Of a stretch of 64,000 bases of DNA, positions 44,591-55,935 are shown piece after piece. Position 1 is the first letter of the stretch. Every line of letters starts with the position of its first letter. The position numbers and the translations under genes were made by a program. Source of the DNA: Phytophthora hibernalis (lineage: Eukaryota; Oomycota; Peronosporomycetes; Peronosporales; Peronosporaceae); assembly GCA_012656075.1 (NCBI GenBank), contig JAAKBF010000020.1:806001-870000 (forward strand). Reading direction: 5' to 3'. Under the pieces are notes generated by a model. It ran no database searches. It was not told the DNA's origin and saw only the letters and a program-made list of their open reading frames with translations.

Positions 44591-46215
44591 ATGAAGGTAT
44601 TGACTCCGTTTGCAGTCTTCGCTTCGAGTCTGTTGCTCGCACCCTACGGCGCGTCGGCAGCTTGTTCCAGTTGGTCGTCACTCTACCAGGACGTGCTGGA
44701 CGGCGTCTGTGTCTGCAATGAAACTCAATGCGACACCATCGTCAGTAGCCACACCAAGCTCAAGGCGGGCGAGGTGGGTGTCTACACGACGTCCAAGGCA
44801 GGTGCTCGCTTGACCTACACAGTTTCTAACATCGATGAGACTGCGGTGGATGAAGCGACCTACTCCATCGACGTAACGACTCAGTACCAGACCATGATCG
44901 GCTTCGGCGGAGGTTTCACGGACTCCGCAGCTATTAACCTGTACAAACTTTCGCCTAAGCTGCAGGAGCTGGCACTGGAGCAGTATTTCGGTGACTCTGG
45001 TCTACAGTACAACCTCAACCGTGTCCCAATTGGTTCCACGGACTTTTCCACGAGCACCTACACGTACAACGAGATGGTGGACGACTTTAAAATGACCAAC
45101 TTTACCATCGCGTCCGACCAGGCACCAGTCTCGAACAAAATCGACATGATCCAACGTGCGCTCAAAATGTCCACGGGTGAGAAGAAGCTGTTCGCATCGT
45201 CGTGGGCTCCTCCGCTTTGGATGACGAACGGAGACTCAGTCGTGGACTGCACAATGAAGGGTAAACCAGGTGAGAAGTACTGGACAGCGCTGGCGCTGTA
45301 CTACGCCAAGTTCTTCGATGCCTACAAGAAGGAAGGAATCAACTTCTGGGGTATGACTGTCCAAAACGAACCTGAGAAACCTCCTCTTGCTGTTTCTCAG
45401 TGGCAGACACTGCGTTTGACGGCGGAGGAAGAGCGCGACTTTATCAAGCTGAACCTTGGTCCGTTGATGGCCAAAAATACCCTGACATGAAGATTATGGC
45501 AAACGACGACCAGAAGCCGGGCATCTTGGACCGCTCGGCGCCGTTTGATGATCCCGAGTCGATGAAGTATCTGAGTGGACTTGCCTTCCACTGGTACCAA
45601 AACCTTGACTTCATTCTGCCTTATGCCGGTAACTTCAAGAACCTTGAAAAGTTCTCCGCAAAGTACCCGGACATGTTCATGCTTGGAACGGAGGCGTGTG
45701 AAGGATTCCTGCCTGGCATTATCGGAACTGGTAAGGGACCCTCGCTCCTAAACTCGAAGAAAGCCTGGAAGCGCGCGCAAAACTATGCCCGCGACATCAT
45801 CGAAAACTCTAACAACATGGCGGCTGGTTGGGTCGACTGGAACTTGTACCTGGACACCGACGGTGGCCCGAACTGGGCGAAGAACATGGTGGACGCCCCA
45901 ATTCTCATCGATGAGCAAAATGGCGCCGAATTCTACAAGCAGCCCATGTTCTACGTCATGGGCCACTTCTCCAAGTTTATTCCGCCGGGATCGAAGCGCA
46001 TTGAATTTCCGAAGACGGACACACTGGATGACTTTCACCGATGTGCGTTCGTGACGCCGGACAACCAAATTGTGATGCAGTTCTTGAACCGCGACGACGA
46101 TGACGCCACAATCAGCGTGAAGCAGACCGATTCTAACACCTTCACCCTGACGCTTCCGGCCAACTCCATGTCGACCGTGATTCTGCCAGCGTCCGAGGAC
46201 ACCAAAATTCTGTAG
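44591..46215 (+). pseudogene. GH30-F glycosidase (one frameshift)
   Basis: The start at 44591 gives the signal peptide MKVLTPFAVFASSLLLAPYGASA. GVCVCNETQCD, GFGGGFTDSAA and FASSWAPPLWM follow. The acid/base Glu is in TVQNEPEKP (about 45358-45385). The frame breaks at about 45476 by a one-base deletion just after PLMAKN. It resumes with MKIMANDDQKPG and carries the nucleophile Glu in GTEACEG (about 45689-45709). It ends VILPASEDTKIL, close to GH30-D. Restoring one base would give about 541 residues, so this may be a functional gene with a sequencing error. Confidence 0.88.
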
Positions 46216-46759
46216 ACTTTGTAAAAACTGTGTTCACCGCCATGGCTACATTGGCCAGACAAGTTAGCTTTACCAGTGAAGTGATGCTCGATTTCCATCA
46301 TCGAAAGGAATAAATTACTTCATTTCGCTGTCAGCTCGGTCACGGCGAAGGCAGGGGCAGAGGGCCCCCGCCGGAGACGAAAACGTGAGGGCAACACGTG
46401 AGGCCGGAGGTTCTATCTCTATATCGCGAGCGAAGCGAACCGCGGGGGCGCCGGAGGATCGCCCAGCCGCTGGTCATTCATAAATTATTAGAGGTTTTTA
46501 TGTCTTATCACGACGCAAGGTAGGTCAAAACAATACATTTGCCAAGTCAAATGATTTGCTGTGTGAAATTACAGATAATGCATGTGTTTACCGCCTTCTG
46601 TCGAAGAAACTCACCTACTCTTCTTGTGATCTCTGATCTTGGTCATGGTCTTTCCCTACCACAACACCTGGAATAGTGCAATTCACAACAAGACTGGCTT
46701 GCAGATTCGCGCGCTGTCCAAGCGGAGACTTGTAGATTTTCTTCCAGAGACAGTCAATC
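46216..46759. other. Intergenic with a GC-rich block
   Basis: 46336-46484 is a GC-rich block (AGGGCCCCCGCCGGAG, GCGAGCGAAGCGAACCGCGG) quite unlike its AT-rich surroundings. It looks like a fragment of a dispersed repeat, but I cannot name it. The rest holds nothing recognisable. Confidence 0.4.
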
Positions 46760-48393
46760 ATGCTGACAAGGAAGTCGTTAATATTGACGGCGGCTCTGGG
46801 CGTCATAGCGCTGCACGGAGTTTTGGCTGCGTGTTCCAGCTGGTCTTCATTGTACCAGGACAACTTGGACGGCGTCTGCGTCTGCAACGAAACGCAGTGC
46901 GACTCGGTCTCCAACAAGTACCTCAAGCTTACTGCAGGACAAGTGGGTATTTACACGACATCCCAAGCTGGAGCGCGACTCAATTATAAGCAGAGAGAGG
47001 TTGATGCAATCCCGGTGAGCAGCCCCACCTTCTCTGTCGATGTTTCGACCCAGTACCAGAATATCATTGGCTTCGGTGCCGCGTTCACCGATTCCGCGGC
47101 CATCAACGTATACAAGTTGTCGCCCAAGCTGCAGCAAATTCTCCTTGACCAATATTTCTCCAAGAAGGGGCTACAGTACAACCTCGCCCGGGTAGCGATC
47201 GGTTCGAATGATTTCTCTACGAGTGTGTACTCGTACAACGATGTTGAGGGCGATCTCGCCATGGAAAACTTCTCCATCGATGTGGATAAAACTCCAAACT
47301 CGCACAAGATCAAGTTGATTCAACGCATATTGGATATGACATCGCGTGATATCAAACTTTTTGCGTCCTCGTGGGCACCTCCCGCGTGGATGACGAAGGA
47401 GAACTCGACGATTAACTGTCATATGAAGGGCGAACCAGGTGACGAGAACTGGGAAGCGTTGGCATTGTATTATTCCAAGTTTTCGACGCCTACAAGGCGG
47501 AAGGAATCAACTTTTGGGCCATGACTGTCCAAAACGAGCCCGAGAAGCCTTTTCTGGCGTTTGCTAAGTGGCAAACACTGCGGATCACCCCGAGGAAGAG
47601 AGACTTCATCAAATTTGACCTTGGGCCGATGATGGCGAAGAATCATCCAGACTTGAAAATTATTGCAAACGATGACCAAAAGCCGAGCATCTTGACTCGC
47701 TTAGACCCGCTTGAGGACCCCGATTCGCTTCAGTATATCAGTGGAGTCGCTGTGCACTGGTATCGGAATGTAGATTTCGTGCTTGCCATGGGCGGTCACT
47801 TTGATGACCTTGTCGAATTTCACGATTCCTACCCGGATCTCTTTATCCTCCCGACGGAAGCGTGTGAAGGGTATATGCCCAATCCGCTGGGTACTGGCAA
47901 GGGGCCTTCTCTCACAGACGCTGATACGAGCTGGACTCGGGGTGAAAACTACGGCCGCGACATCATCGGGGACTTGAACAGCTACGCGGCTGGGTGGACG
48001 GACTGGAACATGGTGTTGGACACCGAAGGAGGCCCCAATTGGTCCGACAACTACGTGGATTCTCCGATTCTCGTCGACGCTCTAAACGGTGCCGAGTTTT
48101 ACAAGCAGCCAATGTTCTACTTCATGGGGCACTTTGCCAAGTTCGTGCCGGCCGGTTCCCGCCGCGTCAAAATGTCCTTGTTGGAGGACGCAGATATCGA
48201 GTTGCAACACTGTGCATTTGTCACTCCAGAGAACCAAGTCGTCATTCAATTTTTGAATCTTGAGGGGTCCCAAGAGGTGGTGAGTGTGGAGCAGCCCGAT
48301 TCGAACACTTTCACCGTTGTAGTGCCAGCTCACTCGATGGTTACAGCAATTTTACCACCGTCCAAGAACACCAGAGTCCTAAAAAGTACATAA
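46760..48393 (+). pseudogene. GH30-G glycosidase (one frameshift)
   Basis: The ATG at 46760 opens MLTRKSLILTAALGVIALHGVLA, a signal peptide, then GVCVCNETQCD. GFGAAFTDSAA has Ala where the others have Gly. FASSWAPPAWM is kept. A one-base deletion at about 47480 (in the codons for SKFFDAY) shifts the frame, which resumes with WAMTVQNEPEKP (acid/base Glu, about 47520-47545). An in-frame change near 47590 turns TAEEERDF into TPRKRDF. The nucleophile Glu is in PTEACEG (about 47852-47872). It ends KNTRVLKST. It is the last GH30 copy of the array and closest to GH30-F. Confidence 0.88.
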
Positions 48394-48513
48394 TGTTTCC
48401 CTAATTTCAAGCCAAAGTCTCATTTACGTTCAGCATTTCAAGATTCGAGAGACTGCTGGACGATCGACATTACCTCGAACGGCTCTTCACTTTGGTAGTT
48501 TGACAGCGGAATC

Positions 48514-50098
48514 ATGTCCCGCCTGGAAACGAATCCGCTGCTGCCACTAGGCAACGAGGACTCGACGCACCAAGGGGAGTCGTACGCTCAACGACTGCTT
48601 TCGATCCCGCGGGAGGTCATTCCGCTGTCTTTGTTCTCGTTCGGAGGCCCACCGGCACATCTCGCACTCGCCCACGACCGATTCGTGTGTAGGTTGACGT
48701 GAATTTTCAATAATTTTAAACGCCATGATACAATGGAGACTGTGCTGTCAATGCAGACAAGCAAAAGTGGCTGACGGATGAGAGATTTCTCGAGGTTTTG
48801 TCCATCGCCTCGGCGATTCCGGGACCGTCCTCGACCATGGTACGAACCGACCGCGACGTCGCTGGGAAATAGTGCACTAAAAGTAACATCTTGTTGTTTG
48901 CTGGCTGCAGACGATCGCAGCTATGGGGCTCTTCCGTGCTGGTCCACTTGGAGGACTGGTGGCCTTGTTCTTTTGGGTTTTACCCAGTTGGATTGCCATG
49001 ACGCTCGCAGGTTTCGGAGCCAGATATCTCCGAGGTTCGGACATATTTTTGGGGACAATTGGTTCATAAAGCCGTAGACTAAACTAATTTGACGTGTGTA
49101 CATGTAGATGGCTTGCCGATCTGGCTGACCGGTTTGGCCCCGGCTGCGGTATCCATCGTCGTGATCGCAGCGGTTCGACTATGGCAAAAGCGTGTGAGGA
49201 CGACACAGCCAAGAGCTTCGTAGCCTCGGTCTCAGCCTGCGTGATTTTGGCCACGCAAGGCATGTCGTCGCTCATTTTCCGGGAGTCATGGCCGCCGGTG
49301 GACTTACGATCTTGTTGTCAACGATGTGCGGATTCTCGCAACCTCCAATTACAAACGATCGAGTGACATCTAGTCACCTGGAGAGGTAGGTGCTATCCTA
49401 TTCACTGGCGTCGAAACTTAACCGCTCACTATTTGCCTTGCTTGCAGGCAAATTGGAATCCATCCTTTTGCTGGTGTCCTGATTGTGCTCTCGTGGCTTC
49501 TGGTGCTGGTTTTGCTTGCAGTGTATCACCCACAAGATGGCGGAGATCACTCCCTAGTATCGCTATTCTACACTTTCTATTGGATCGGTTCGATCATCTT
49601 CGGTGGCGGCCAGGTGATGCTCCCCATGTTGCTGAACGACGTTGTTAAGGCGGGGTGGGTTTCGAAGGAGCAATTTTTAATTGGCCTTGCGCTGGTGCAG
49701 TCTCTGCCTGGGCCACTGTTCAACATCTCGGCGTATCTTGGTGCACTCATCTACGGCATTCCTGGGGCTTTCATTTCAAGCGTTGGTCTTTTCGGCCCAG
49801 GTATCGTCCTATTCTTCGGATTGCTTCCACTATGGGAACGCGTACGCAACAACAGGAGCCTCAAGATTTTTTTGTCCGGTGTCAATGCTTCGGCCACGGG
49901 ATTGATCGTGGCTTCCTTCTTTTGCTCTGGGATAAGGCGGTGCATACCAACGCAAACGCTGCGGTGGGTCTGGCTACAGCTCTAATGGTTGGAGTTTTTC
50001 GAGTGCCAACATCGATGGCGATCATCATCGGAGCCATCTTGGGCTTTTTGCTGTCCTCGGACGTGTTCGACCTTGGCCAAAAGGATTTCTGCAGCTGA
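48514..50098 (+). pseudogene. CHR-family chromate transporter, five exons, frameshifted
   Basis: This is a membrane transporter of the CHR superfamily (chromate/sulfate antiport in bacteria). The exons I infer are 48514-48688, 48757-48839, 48911-49034, 49108-49385 and 49448-50098, with introns of 62-73 bases carrying GT...AG ends. Exon 1 has SLFSFGGPPAHLALAHDRFV and exon 2 AIPGPSSTM, the CHR signature. The second half repeats it as GGGQVMLPMLLNDVV and LVQSLPGPLFN (about 49606-49720), giving the two-domain layout. Hydrophobic helices are evident throughout. One-base deletions near 49187, 49280 and 49922 break the frame. The GT-TCGG donor of the third intron is weak. Confidence 0.8.
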
Positions 50099-50422
50099 AA
50101 TGAAGGAACTTCCAGCGATGCAGCAATAGGTCTAGCCGCGAAACCACATTTGGTGTTAATGGCTTGAATCAGCATGGGTTTGAATGGATTTGAGTTGATG
50201 GGGTGTTAGAGCATTCTACATGTAGTACTTTGGCGACGGCATGTTGTGTGTGCGTTTTGCCTTCTGAACACTTAGCCACACGTACACATGAATGTATGGC
50301 GACAGTTTTGCCTATGCCACCAAAATTTGGTACACCACCGCGTCTGTGCGGGATCTACATGTAGCTGATTTTGGTGGCAACACGGTTCATACTCGCATTG
50401 CCCGCTTGTTGCAGAAGTAATT
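50099..50422. other. Intergenic region before the GH114 gene
   Basis: No gene or good Inr is visible. An unrecognised first exon of the GH114 gene, with its signal peptide, could lie here. Confidence 0.4.
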
Positions 50423-51496
50423 ATGGTGAACGTACGTCCTGTGGAAAATACCTGGTGGAACCCTACGCCAGGCACATCCTACCAGATCCAACTCAACGGA
50501 ACACTGGATCTCTCCTACAACGTCGACATGTACGATATCGATCTGTTCGACACGCCCAACACTACCATCGCCGAGTTGCAGCAGCGCGACATCAAGGTCA
50601 TCTGCTACTTTAGCGCCGGCACGTACGAGGATTGGCGATCTGACAAGGACCGCTACACCGACGACATCATCGGCACACCGCTCGACGAGTGGGAGGGCGA
50701 GAGCTGGGTGGATATCCGCAGCTGGAAAGTGCGTTCGATCATCTTAGACCGCTTGGAGCTGGCTCAGGAGAAGGGATGCGACGGTGTCGACCCGGACAAT
50801 GTAGACGGCGCCTTCAATGACAACGGGTTTGACCTAACGGCGAACAACCAGCTCGACTTCAACCAGTGGCTGGCCAGGGCAGCGCACAGTTACAACTTGA
50901 CTGTCTGTCTCAAAAACGACTTGGACCAGGTTACCGACCTCGTTTCGGACTTCGACTTTTCCGTAAACGAGCAGTGCGTGCAGTACGACGAGTGTGACAC
51001 ACTGGTGCCGTTCATCGAGCAAAACAAGGCGGTGTTCGGCATCGAATACTCGGGCGATAAGGCGACGGGGTGCGCTACTGCAAACGCTTTGGATTTCGAC
51101 ACGCTGTTCAAGACGTTGAGTCTGCAGAGCGAGCGCTACAGTTGCCGTGAAATGTCGGGTTCAAGCTCAGCCACGACATCCGAGCTCTCGTCCAACGCTC
51201 ATGATTCTAGCCCGCAATCCATGGCAACAGAAAATGTTACGGATGCTTCGAGCTCTGATGATAAATCGAAGTCTGCTGCTGCAGAGTCCAACTCGGATGC
51301 GGAAGCTGATGCAGAACCTACCTCGGCAACAGCCAATGTTGATGATAAATCGGAACCTGCTGCTGCAGAGTCAGAGCCCAACTCGGACGCGGAGGCTGAT
51401 GCAGAATCTACCTCGGCAACTGCAAATGTTACGGATGCTGGTGGTTCGAGCTCTGATGATAAATCAAAGTCTGCTACTGCAGGATGCGGAAGCTGA
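50423..51496 (+). CDS. GH114 family glycosidase (endo-alpha-1,4-polygalactosaminidase type)
   Basis: A 357-codon open frame. The catalytic domain starts almost at once (NTWWNPTPGTSYQIQLNG, residues 8-25) and runs to about residue 235. It includes YDIDLFDTP, VICYFSAGTYEDWR, DIRSWKVRSIILDRLELA, GCDGVDPDNVDG, CLKNDLDQV and NEQCVQYDECDTLVPFIE, all hallmarks of the family. The usual GVEPDNVDG motif reads GVDPDNVDG here, a Glu to Asp change. No signal peptide is in frame (stop at 50366), so the start may lie in an unseen upstream exon or the gene may be 5'-truncated. The C-terminal 110 residues are Ser/Asp/Glu/Ala-rich tandem repeats. The frame ends at 51496, but the repeat continues in another frame to 51545, suggesting a small indel. 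Confidence 0.82.
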   Translation: MVNVRPVENTWWNPTPGTSYQIQLNGTLDLSYNVDMYDIDLFDTPNTTIAELQQRDIKVICYFSAGTYEDWRSDKDRYTDDIIGTPLDEWEGESWVDIRSWKVRSIILDRLELAQEKGCDGVDPDNVDGAFNDNGFDLTANNQLDFNQWLARAAHSYNLTVCLKNDLDQVTDLVSDFDFSVNEQCVQYDECDTLVPFIEQNKAVFGIEYSGDKATGCATANALDFDTLFKTLSLQSERYSCREMSGSSSATTSELSSNAHDSSPQSMATENVTDASSSDDKSKSAAAESNSDAEADAEPTSATANVDDKSEPAAAESEPNSDAEADAESTSATANVTDAGGSSSDDKSKSATAGCGS

Positions 51497-51540
51497 TGCA
51501 GAATCTACCGTTGCACCAACTACCACGGGAATCCACACAG
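51232..51540 (+). repeat. Tandem repeats in the GH114 C-terminal tail
   Basis: Three imperfect units of about 90-100 bases start at 51232, 51334 and 51425. Each encodes a block like NV-TDASSSDDKSKSAAAES followed by SDAEADAE(P/S)TSATA. The last unit is shortened and shifts the reading frame. Confidence 0.8.
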
Positions 51541-51696
51541 TTTAATTGCAAAACCTCGCACAGGTACTTGTGTAGGATACTAGTACTGCCACAGTATTTT
51601 TCATTTTGCTGTTTCTATCTGTATGCGGCAAACCTGTGTCATCAACACGTACACGAAATCACTTCACTTTGGTTGTCGTGTACCGTGCAACTAAAT

Positions 51697-51866
51697 TGGA
51701 GATTTATGAGACGCGGAGCAGATTAAAATCTTTTCTTCAAGCCGTGGGACACCTCGGAGAAGCAGTTTAGCGGTTGCTATCGTAGGTAGTGAAACCACCC
51801 AGTGCTCGGGTCCAGAGCAAAGTCCACAGGCTCATTCTTCAATTCCTCGCCTCGGCAGAAGACGTT
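51697..51866 (+). repeat. DIRS-2 terminal repeat A1
   Basis: Begins TGGAGATTTATGAGACGC and ends GCAGAAGACGTT. It matches 55517-55686 over the full 170 bases by my reading. Confidence 0.92.
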
Positions 51867-52156
51867 AGCAGCCAGCGCCGTGTACAGCGCGTGACCAAAT
51901 CGGAACCATCAATTCCCCTGATGTGTACGCACAGGTACCTGTACAAGATGGCAAGCGACTATGTCTTCGTTTCCTGTCCAACAGCGGCTGTAAGGCTAAC
52001 AACGGCAAGTCGTGTCTCTACAACCAACGCTCTCATTTCGTCCCGGAGAGTCTTTAACACATCGTGCACGACTTCATCGGCGAACGTTTTAGAGGTTTGA
52101 AGCCAGAACACGCCTCGCTATGACGCCAGGTTAGCTCTCCTGTAGGCACTGGTAGC

Positions 52157-54460
52157 TTGCCGGGGCCCCAATCTGTGTCCGCTTTGGTATCGCAACGCGT
52201 CTCTCCAGTCCAAGTCAGTTCTTCCTCAAATTTGTTCAACTCTCCGCCGGCTTTTGTTCGTTGCCTTCGGAGCTCAATCAATCCGAGCAGTCCTCAGTAC
52301 TCGCTCGGCCTCTGTCAACTTTGCTTCGAACTGCATTCATCTAATGCAGTTCCAATCTCGATGGTGTCTTCGCACATGAACCTTGTTTCTCACGGCGCAA
52401 ACCCAGTAGACACACCAGTACATGACGTTCGTCATGATGTGTGCAATTCCTCCAAAACCAAACTGGTCACTCTGTCACGAAGAACCGCTAACGTAATTGT
52501 GGATCGTTTAGAAGAAGATCTTCTACTTGAGGAGTCCCGCCAATCGGCCGGACGCCGCAAGCTCGGGTTTCGGTGCACGTCGGGATCAACGAAGGCTTCG
52601 AGTGGCCTCGACGAAGTGGCACAAGCCTCACTATCGGACATCGTTCGTAGAAAGGAGCTAGGAATTGTCGACACGGTGCGCTGGTATCGACACGAAACTA
52701 AGAACGACAGTCGGCCAAACAAGCCTCTCGTTCCGGAGCGCCTGACGTTTCTTTTAGACGGATATCCTCATCTCTCGCATCTTGTGGAGATCGCAACTCA
52801 CGGCATCACTCCCACGTGGCTCGAGAAGCCACACCAAACTCGCCCACCACCAAAGAATCACCAATATTTTGTTCGTCACCTAAATGCAGCCCTACGAAGC
52901 ATTCACAGTGGTCAGGAGGCTGGCAGATTTCTAGTGGTGGATGCTGATTTACTGGACCAGTGGTCGAACGTACACTGTAGTCCATTCGGCGCTGTCGAAA
53001 AGAATGACGTTGACCCGCTCATCGAAGTGCGATTAATCCACGATCTCTCCTTTCCAACGGGTGAATCTACGAACGATCTCCTCGATAACGTGCCTACCCG
53101 AAATGGAGTACCTGTATGTCACTGTGCTTGCCGCAAGAATCGAAGCTTTGGCGACAACACACCCAAACCGTACAATTCGAATCCTAAAAGGGGACGTGAA
53201 GGGCGCATACCGGCATCTGATGACCCACGCAAGTCACGTCCACCAAATGGCTGGCTTGATTCCAGAGATCAACGCGCTAGTTATCGATCTTGCCGCTCCT
53301 TTCGGATGGTCCGGCTCACCGAAATTCTACGGTGTATTCGGACGGGCAATCTCTTGGCTTGTTTCTCAAAATTCGCCAGCTACAGTAGCGGATTCTCGAG
53401 ATCAAACTCCGTTTTTGGATATGAGTGGGTTGACGACCACGTCATGATCGAGATCGACTCTGGAGACAGGCTCCAGTTAGACGAAGCTACACTACGGCAC
53501 TCAATGGTAGCGATCCTGGACCCCGATCCATCAACGAAGCCAAGTTCTCGCTATGGGAAACCCGCATAACCGTCTTGGGTCTTACCTGGGATACCATAAA
53601 TCGTACGCTGTCGATCCCGCAAAACAAGATCGACAAAGGCATCAAGCGCATTAAAAACCTCCTAGACCAGGGTAAGGCCACGCGCAATGAGCTCCTGAAA
53701 GTTCTCGGCAGTTTGAGATACATCACGACATGCCTTCGTAGTGCCCAATCCTTCGTTCAGCAACTTCAGTCTTCTGCAACGCGACGGCCCCGATACGGCC
53801 GTCATCAACTGCCAGTTGAGGTAATCTCAGATCTACACTGTTTCCGGTTCATCCTGATGTATGGGCATCTGTCCGAGTTGCCGCTGAGTATGGTCGGCTC
53901 GACACCGGAACCATACATTCACATCTATATGGACGCGTCAGACATGGGTCTGGCGGTACTGAGCCCTTCGTGCAATGAATTCATCCAACTACGATTTGAC
54001 AGCGAGGAAATTGAGGGCATCAAGTCTGGATCCTTCTCAATTAATGTGAGAGAGCACCTGTGCATCGCGCTCGCTACGTGGACATGGGAGCGCAGTGGTC
54101 CACAATGTCGCCATCAACAACGCCTCACATCCACTGCTGGAGCGACAACGTGTCCGTTGTATGTTGGAGCAACCGTCTGTCAAGCCCCTGCGCGGAAGCT
54201 CAAGAAATAAACCGGGCAATCGGGCTTGGAGAGGCTGTGTTCAACATCCGGGTATCGGCTGCTCACTTGCCCGGAGCCACAAATCGAATGGCCGATGCAG
54301 CTTCCAGGGCCTGGAGCGAGCCCCATACATCTATTTGGTCTAACTTCTCGTCATCTTGGTCGCAGGTCCCAGTTCCACCCGCATGGAGAAAAATTTACAC
54401 GACATTCTCTTCAAACTGCAGTCCGGGTCTCTGGCCGCGTCGTCAGCCGCAAAATATGCC
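52157..54460 (+). pseudogene. DIRS-2 reverse transcriptase and RNase H
   Basis: The frame from 52157 carries the DIRS pre-RT region (DSRPNKPLVPERLTFLLDG, then FLVVDADLLDQWSNVHCSPFG at about 52929-52991) and VRLIHDLSFPTGES. After a frame change, KGDVKGAYRHL (about 53192), APFGWSGSPKFYGVFGRAIS (about 53295-53355) and, in another frame, the polymerase motif EWVDDHVMIE (53423-53452) follow. The connection and RNase H domains include NELLKVLGSLRYITTCL, IYMDASDMGLAVLSP (about 53935) and INVREHLCIALATW, ending with HLPGATNRMADAASRAW at about 54268-54320. Several one-base shifts separate these segments. Confidence 0.85.
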
Positions 54461-55420
54461 GGGACTTGGCAGCAGTGGACAGCCTGGTGCAAGTTCATGC
54501 AGTTTTCCCGTGGCTCTCAAATGATCGCGATCGACAATCGTACCAAATCGTATTATTCGCAGTGTTCTGCTGGCGATACGGTTTTGGATTCACAGGACAA
54601 GGAAATTCCGCGTCGACCATCCTCTCCAAAGTCAGCCACATTTCGTGGAATCATCAGCTCAAGCGCGGATTCAGTGTCGGCCTCCTGCCTGGGCACAAGC
54701 TCGCCATCACAGGCAAGCGACGACAGGATCGACCGTCAGCAAGAAAGCACCCAATCACGGTACCGATCCTGCGCGCTCTCCACCGCCATCTCAACTTCAG
54801 TAACACCCACGACCAGGTCTTGTGGGGCGCTACGGTCGAGGGCTACTTCTATCTGCTCCGGCGTTCCGAATATCTCGCGAAAGGGAAAAGTCTCAACCGT
54901 ACGCCATCACACGAGATGATGTAGTTATGCTGGACGACAGAGACAAACCATGCACGATATTGAGCAAAGCCGCGAAAGTCACGATTCGATTCCGCGGAAG
55001 CAAAAGTGATCAATTTGGTGAAGGCACTACGAGAACACTGGCTCGATCAGGATCACCGTGGTGTTGCCCAGTCCAAGCGGCCTGGTTTCTATCCAGACAC
55101 CACGAAGCCTTAGGGGCTCCTGCAAACTCACTGCTCTGTCAGGTCTCCATCAACAACAAACTTCAAGTCGATGACGTCGTTGCAGCAGTGAGACGAACGG
55201 TAATATCAATCGGCGGCGATCCAAATCGTTTTGGCTCGCATTCTCTACGTAGTGGCGGAGCAACAGCCTTGTTCAACGCAGGTGTGGATATCTTGGCAAT
55301 CAAAAGTTCGGTCGGTGGAAGTCGGACGCCGCGGAGCGATACGCAGTGCTCAAGTCCGACATCACAACATCACTTGCACGGAAGATTCTCGGTGGACTCT
55401 CTCAGCAGCACTCAAACGGG
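54370..55420 (+). pseudogene. DIRS-2 tyrosine recombinase
   Basis: The N-terminal half includes HDILFKLQSGSLAASSAAKY and WQQWTAWCKFMQ (about 54396-54500). After a frame change it continues with GRRQDRPSARKHPITVPILRAL-like sequence and FYLLRRSEYL (first catalytic Arg, about 54850). The last segment has IRFRGSKSDQFG and the box HSLRSGGATALF (about 55237-55272), with the His and second Arg. AGVDILAIK follows, then GRWKSDAAERYAVL in a shifted frame with the likely nucleophilic Tyr (about 55340). All four types of catalytic residue are present, unlike DIRS-1. B1 lies directly downstream. Confidence 0.8.
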
Positions 55421-55422
55421 GC

Positions 55423-55518
55423 AACCCGCCACGCCACTCCCTGGCAGCGGGGCTGCTAATCAATTTCACCGTCGATGCCACCGTGTGGCACGATCCCCCA
55501 GCACGTCTTGAAGAAATG
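55423..55518 (+). repeat. DIRS-2 terminal repeat B1
   Basis: Begins AACCCGCCACGCCACTCC and ends CTTGAAGAAATG. It matches 55689-55784 with one substitution (GTCGATGCC against GTTGATGCC). It shares two bases with the start of A2. Confidence 0.92.
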
Positions 55519-55686
55519 GAGATTTATGAGACGCGGAGCAGATTAAAATCTTTTCTTCAAGCCGTGGGACACCTCGGAGAAGCAGTTTAGCGGTTGCTAT
55601 CGTAGGTAGTGAAACCACCCAGTGCTCGGGTCCAGAGCAAAGTCCACAGGCTCATTCTTCAATTCCTCGCCTCGGCAGAAGACGTT
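55517..55686 (+). repeat. DIRS-2 terminal repeat A2
   Basis: Copy of A1 (51697-51866), set between B1 and B2. Confidence 0.92.
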
Positions 55687-55688
55687 TT

Positions 55689-55784
55689 AACCCGCCACGC
55701 CACTCCCTGGCAGCGGGGCTGCTAATCAATTTCACCGTTGATGCCACCGTGTGGCACGATCCCCCAGCACGTCTTGAAGAAATG
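55689..55784 (+). repeat. DIRS-2 terminal repeat B2
   Basis: Copy of B1 (55423-55518). Its end at 55784 is the right limit of DIRS-2. Confidence 0.92.
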
Positions 55785-55935
55785 TGTATATGTCGTAGCG
55801 ACTTCAATAGCGTCCTATGCATATTACGATCGTCATCGAAAATCCAGTCACACTTCGCAAGCTGATCTAACCTTATACAGTATCCTATCCCATCCTCTTC
55901 TCAAGATCACAATTTCTGATAACGTGCCACAACGT

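Larger units (their letters stand above)
51697..55784 (+). mobile_element. DIRS-group element 2 with PAT-type split direct repeats
   Basis: The element has the structure A1 - coding - B1 A2 B2. A1 (51697-51866) equals A2 (55517-55686), 170 bp without gaps. B1 (55423-55518) equals B2 (55689-55784), 96 bp with one difference. This split direct repeat layout is known from PAT-like and Ngaro DIRS-group elements. The interior encodes RT, RNase H and a tyrosine recombinase on the plus strand. No clear gag is seen in 51867-52156, so the element may be internally shortened. Frame changes near 53090, 53430, 53570, 54110, 54370 and 54850 make it defective. Confidence 0.88.

Noticed and set aside
30494..48393. 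RxLR or Crinkler effector genes among the short secreted frames
   Set aside because: No frame combines a signal peptide with an RxLR-EER or LFLAK motif. All signal peptides found belong to GH30, GH72 or the Met-rich protein.
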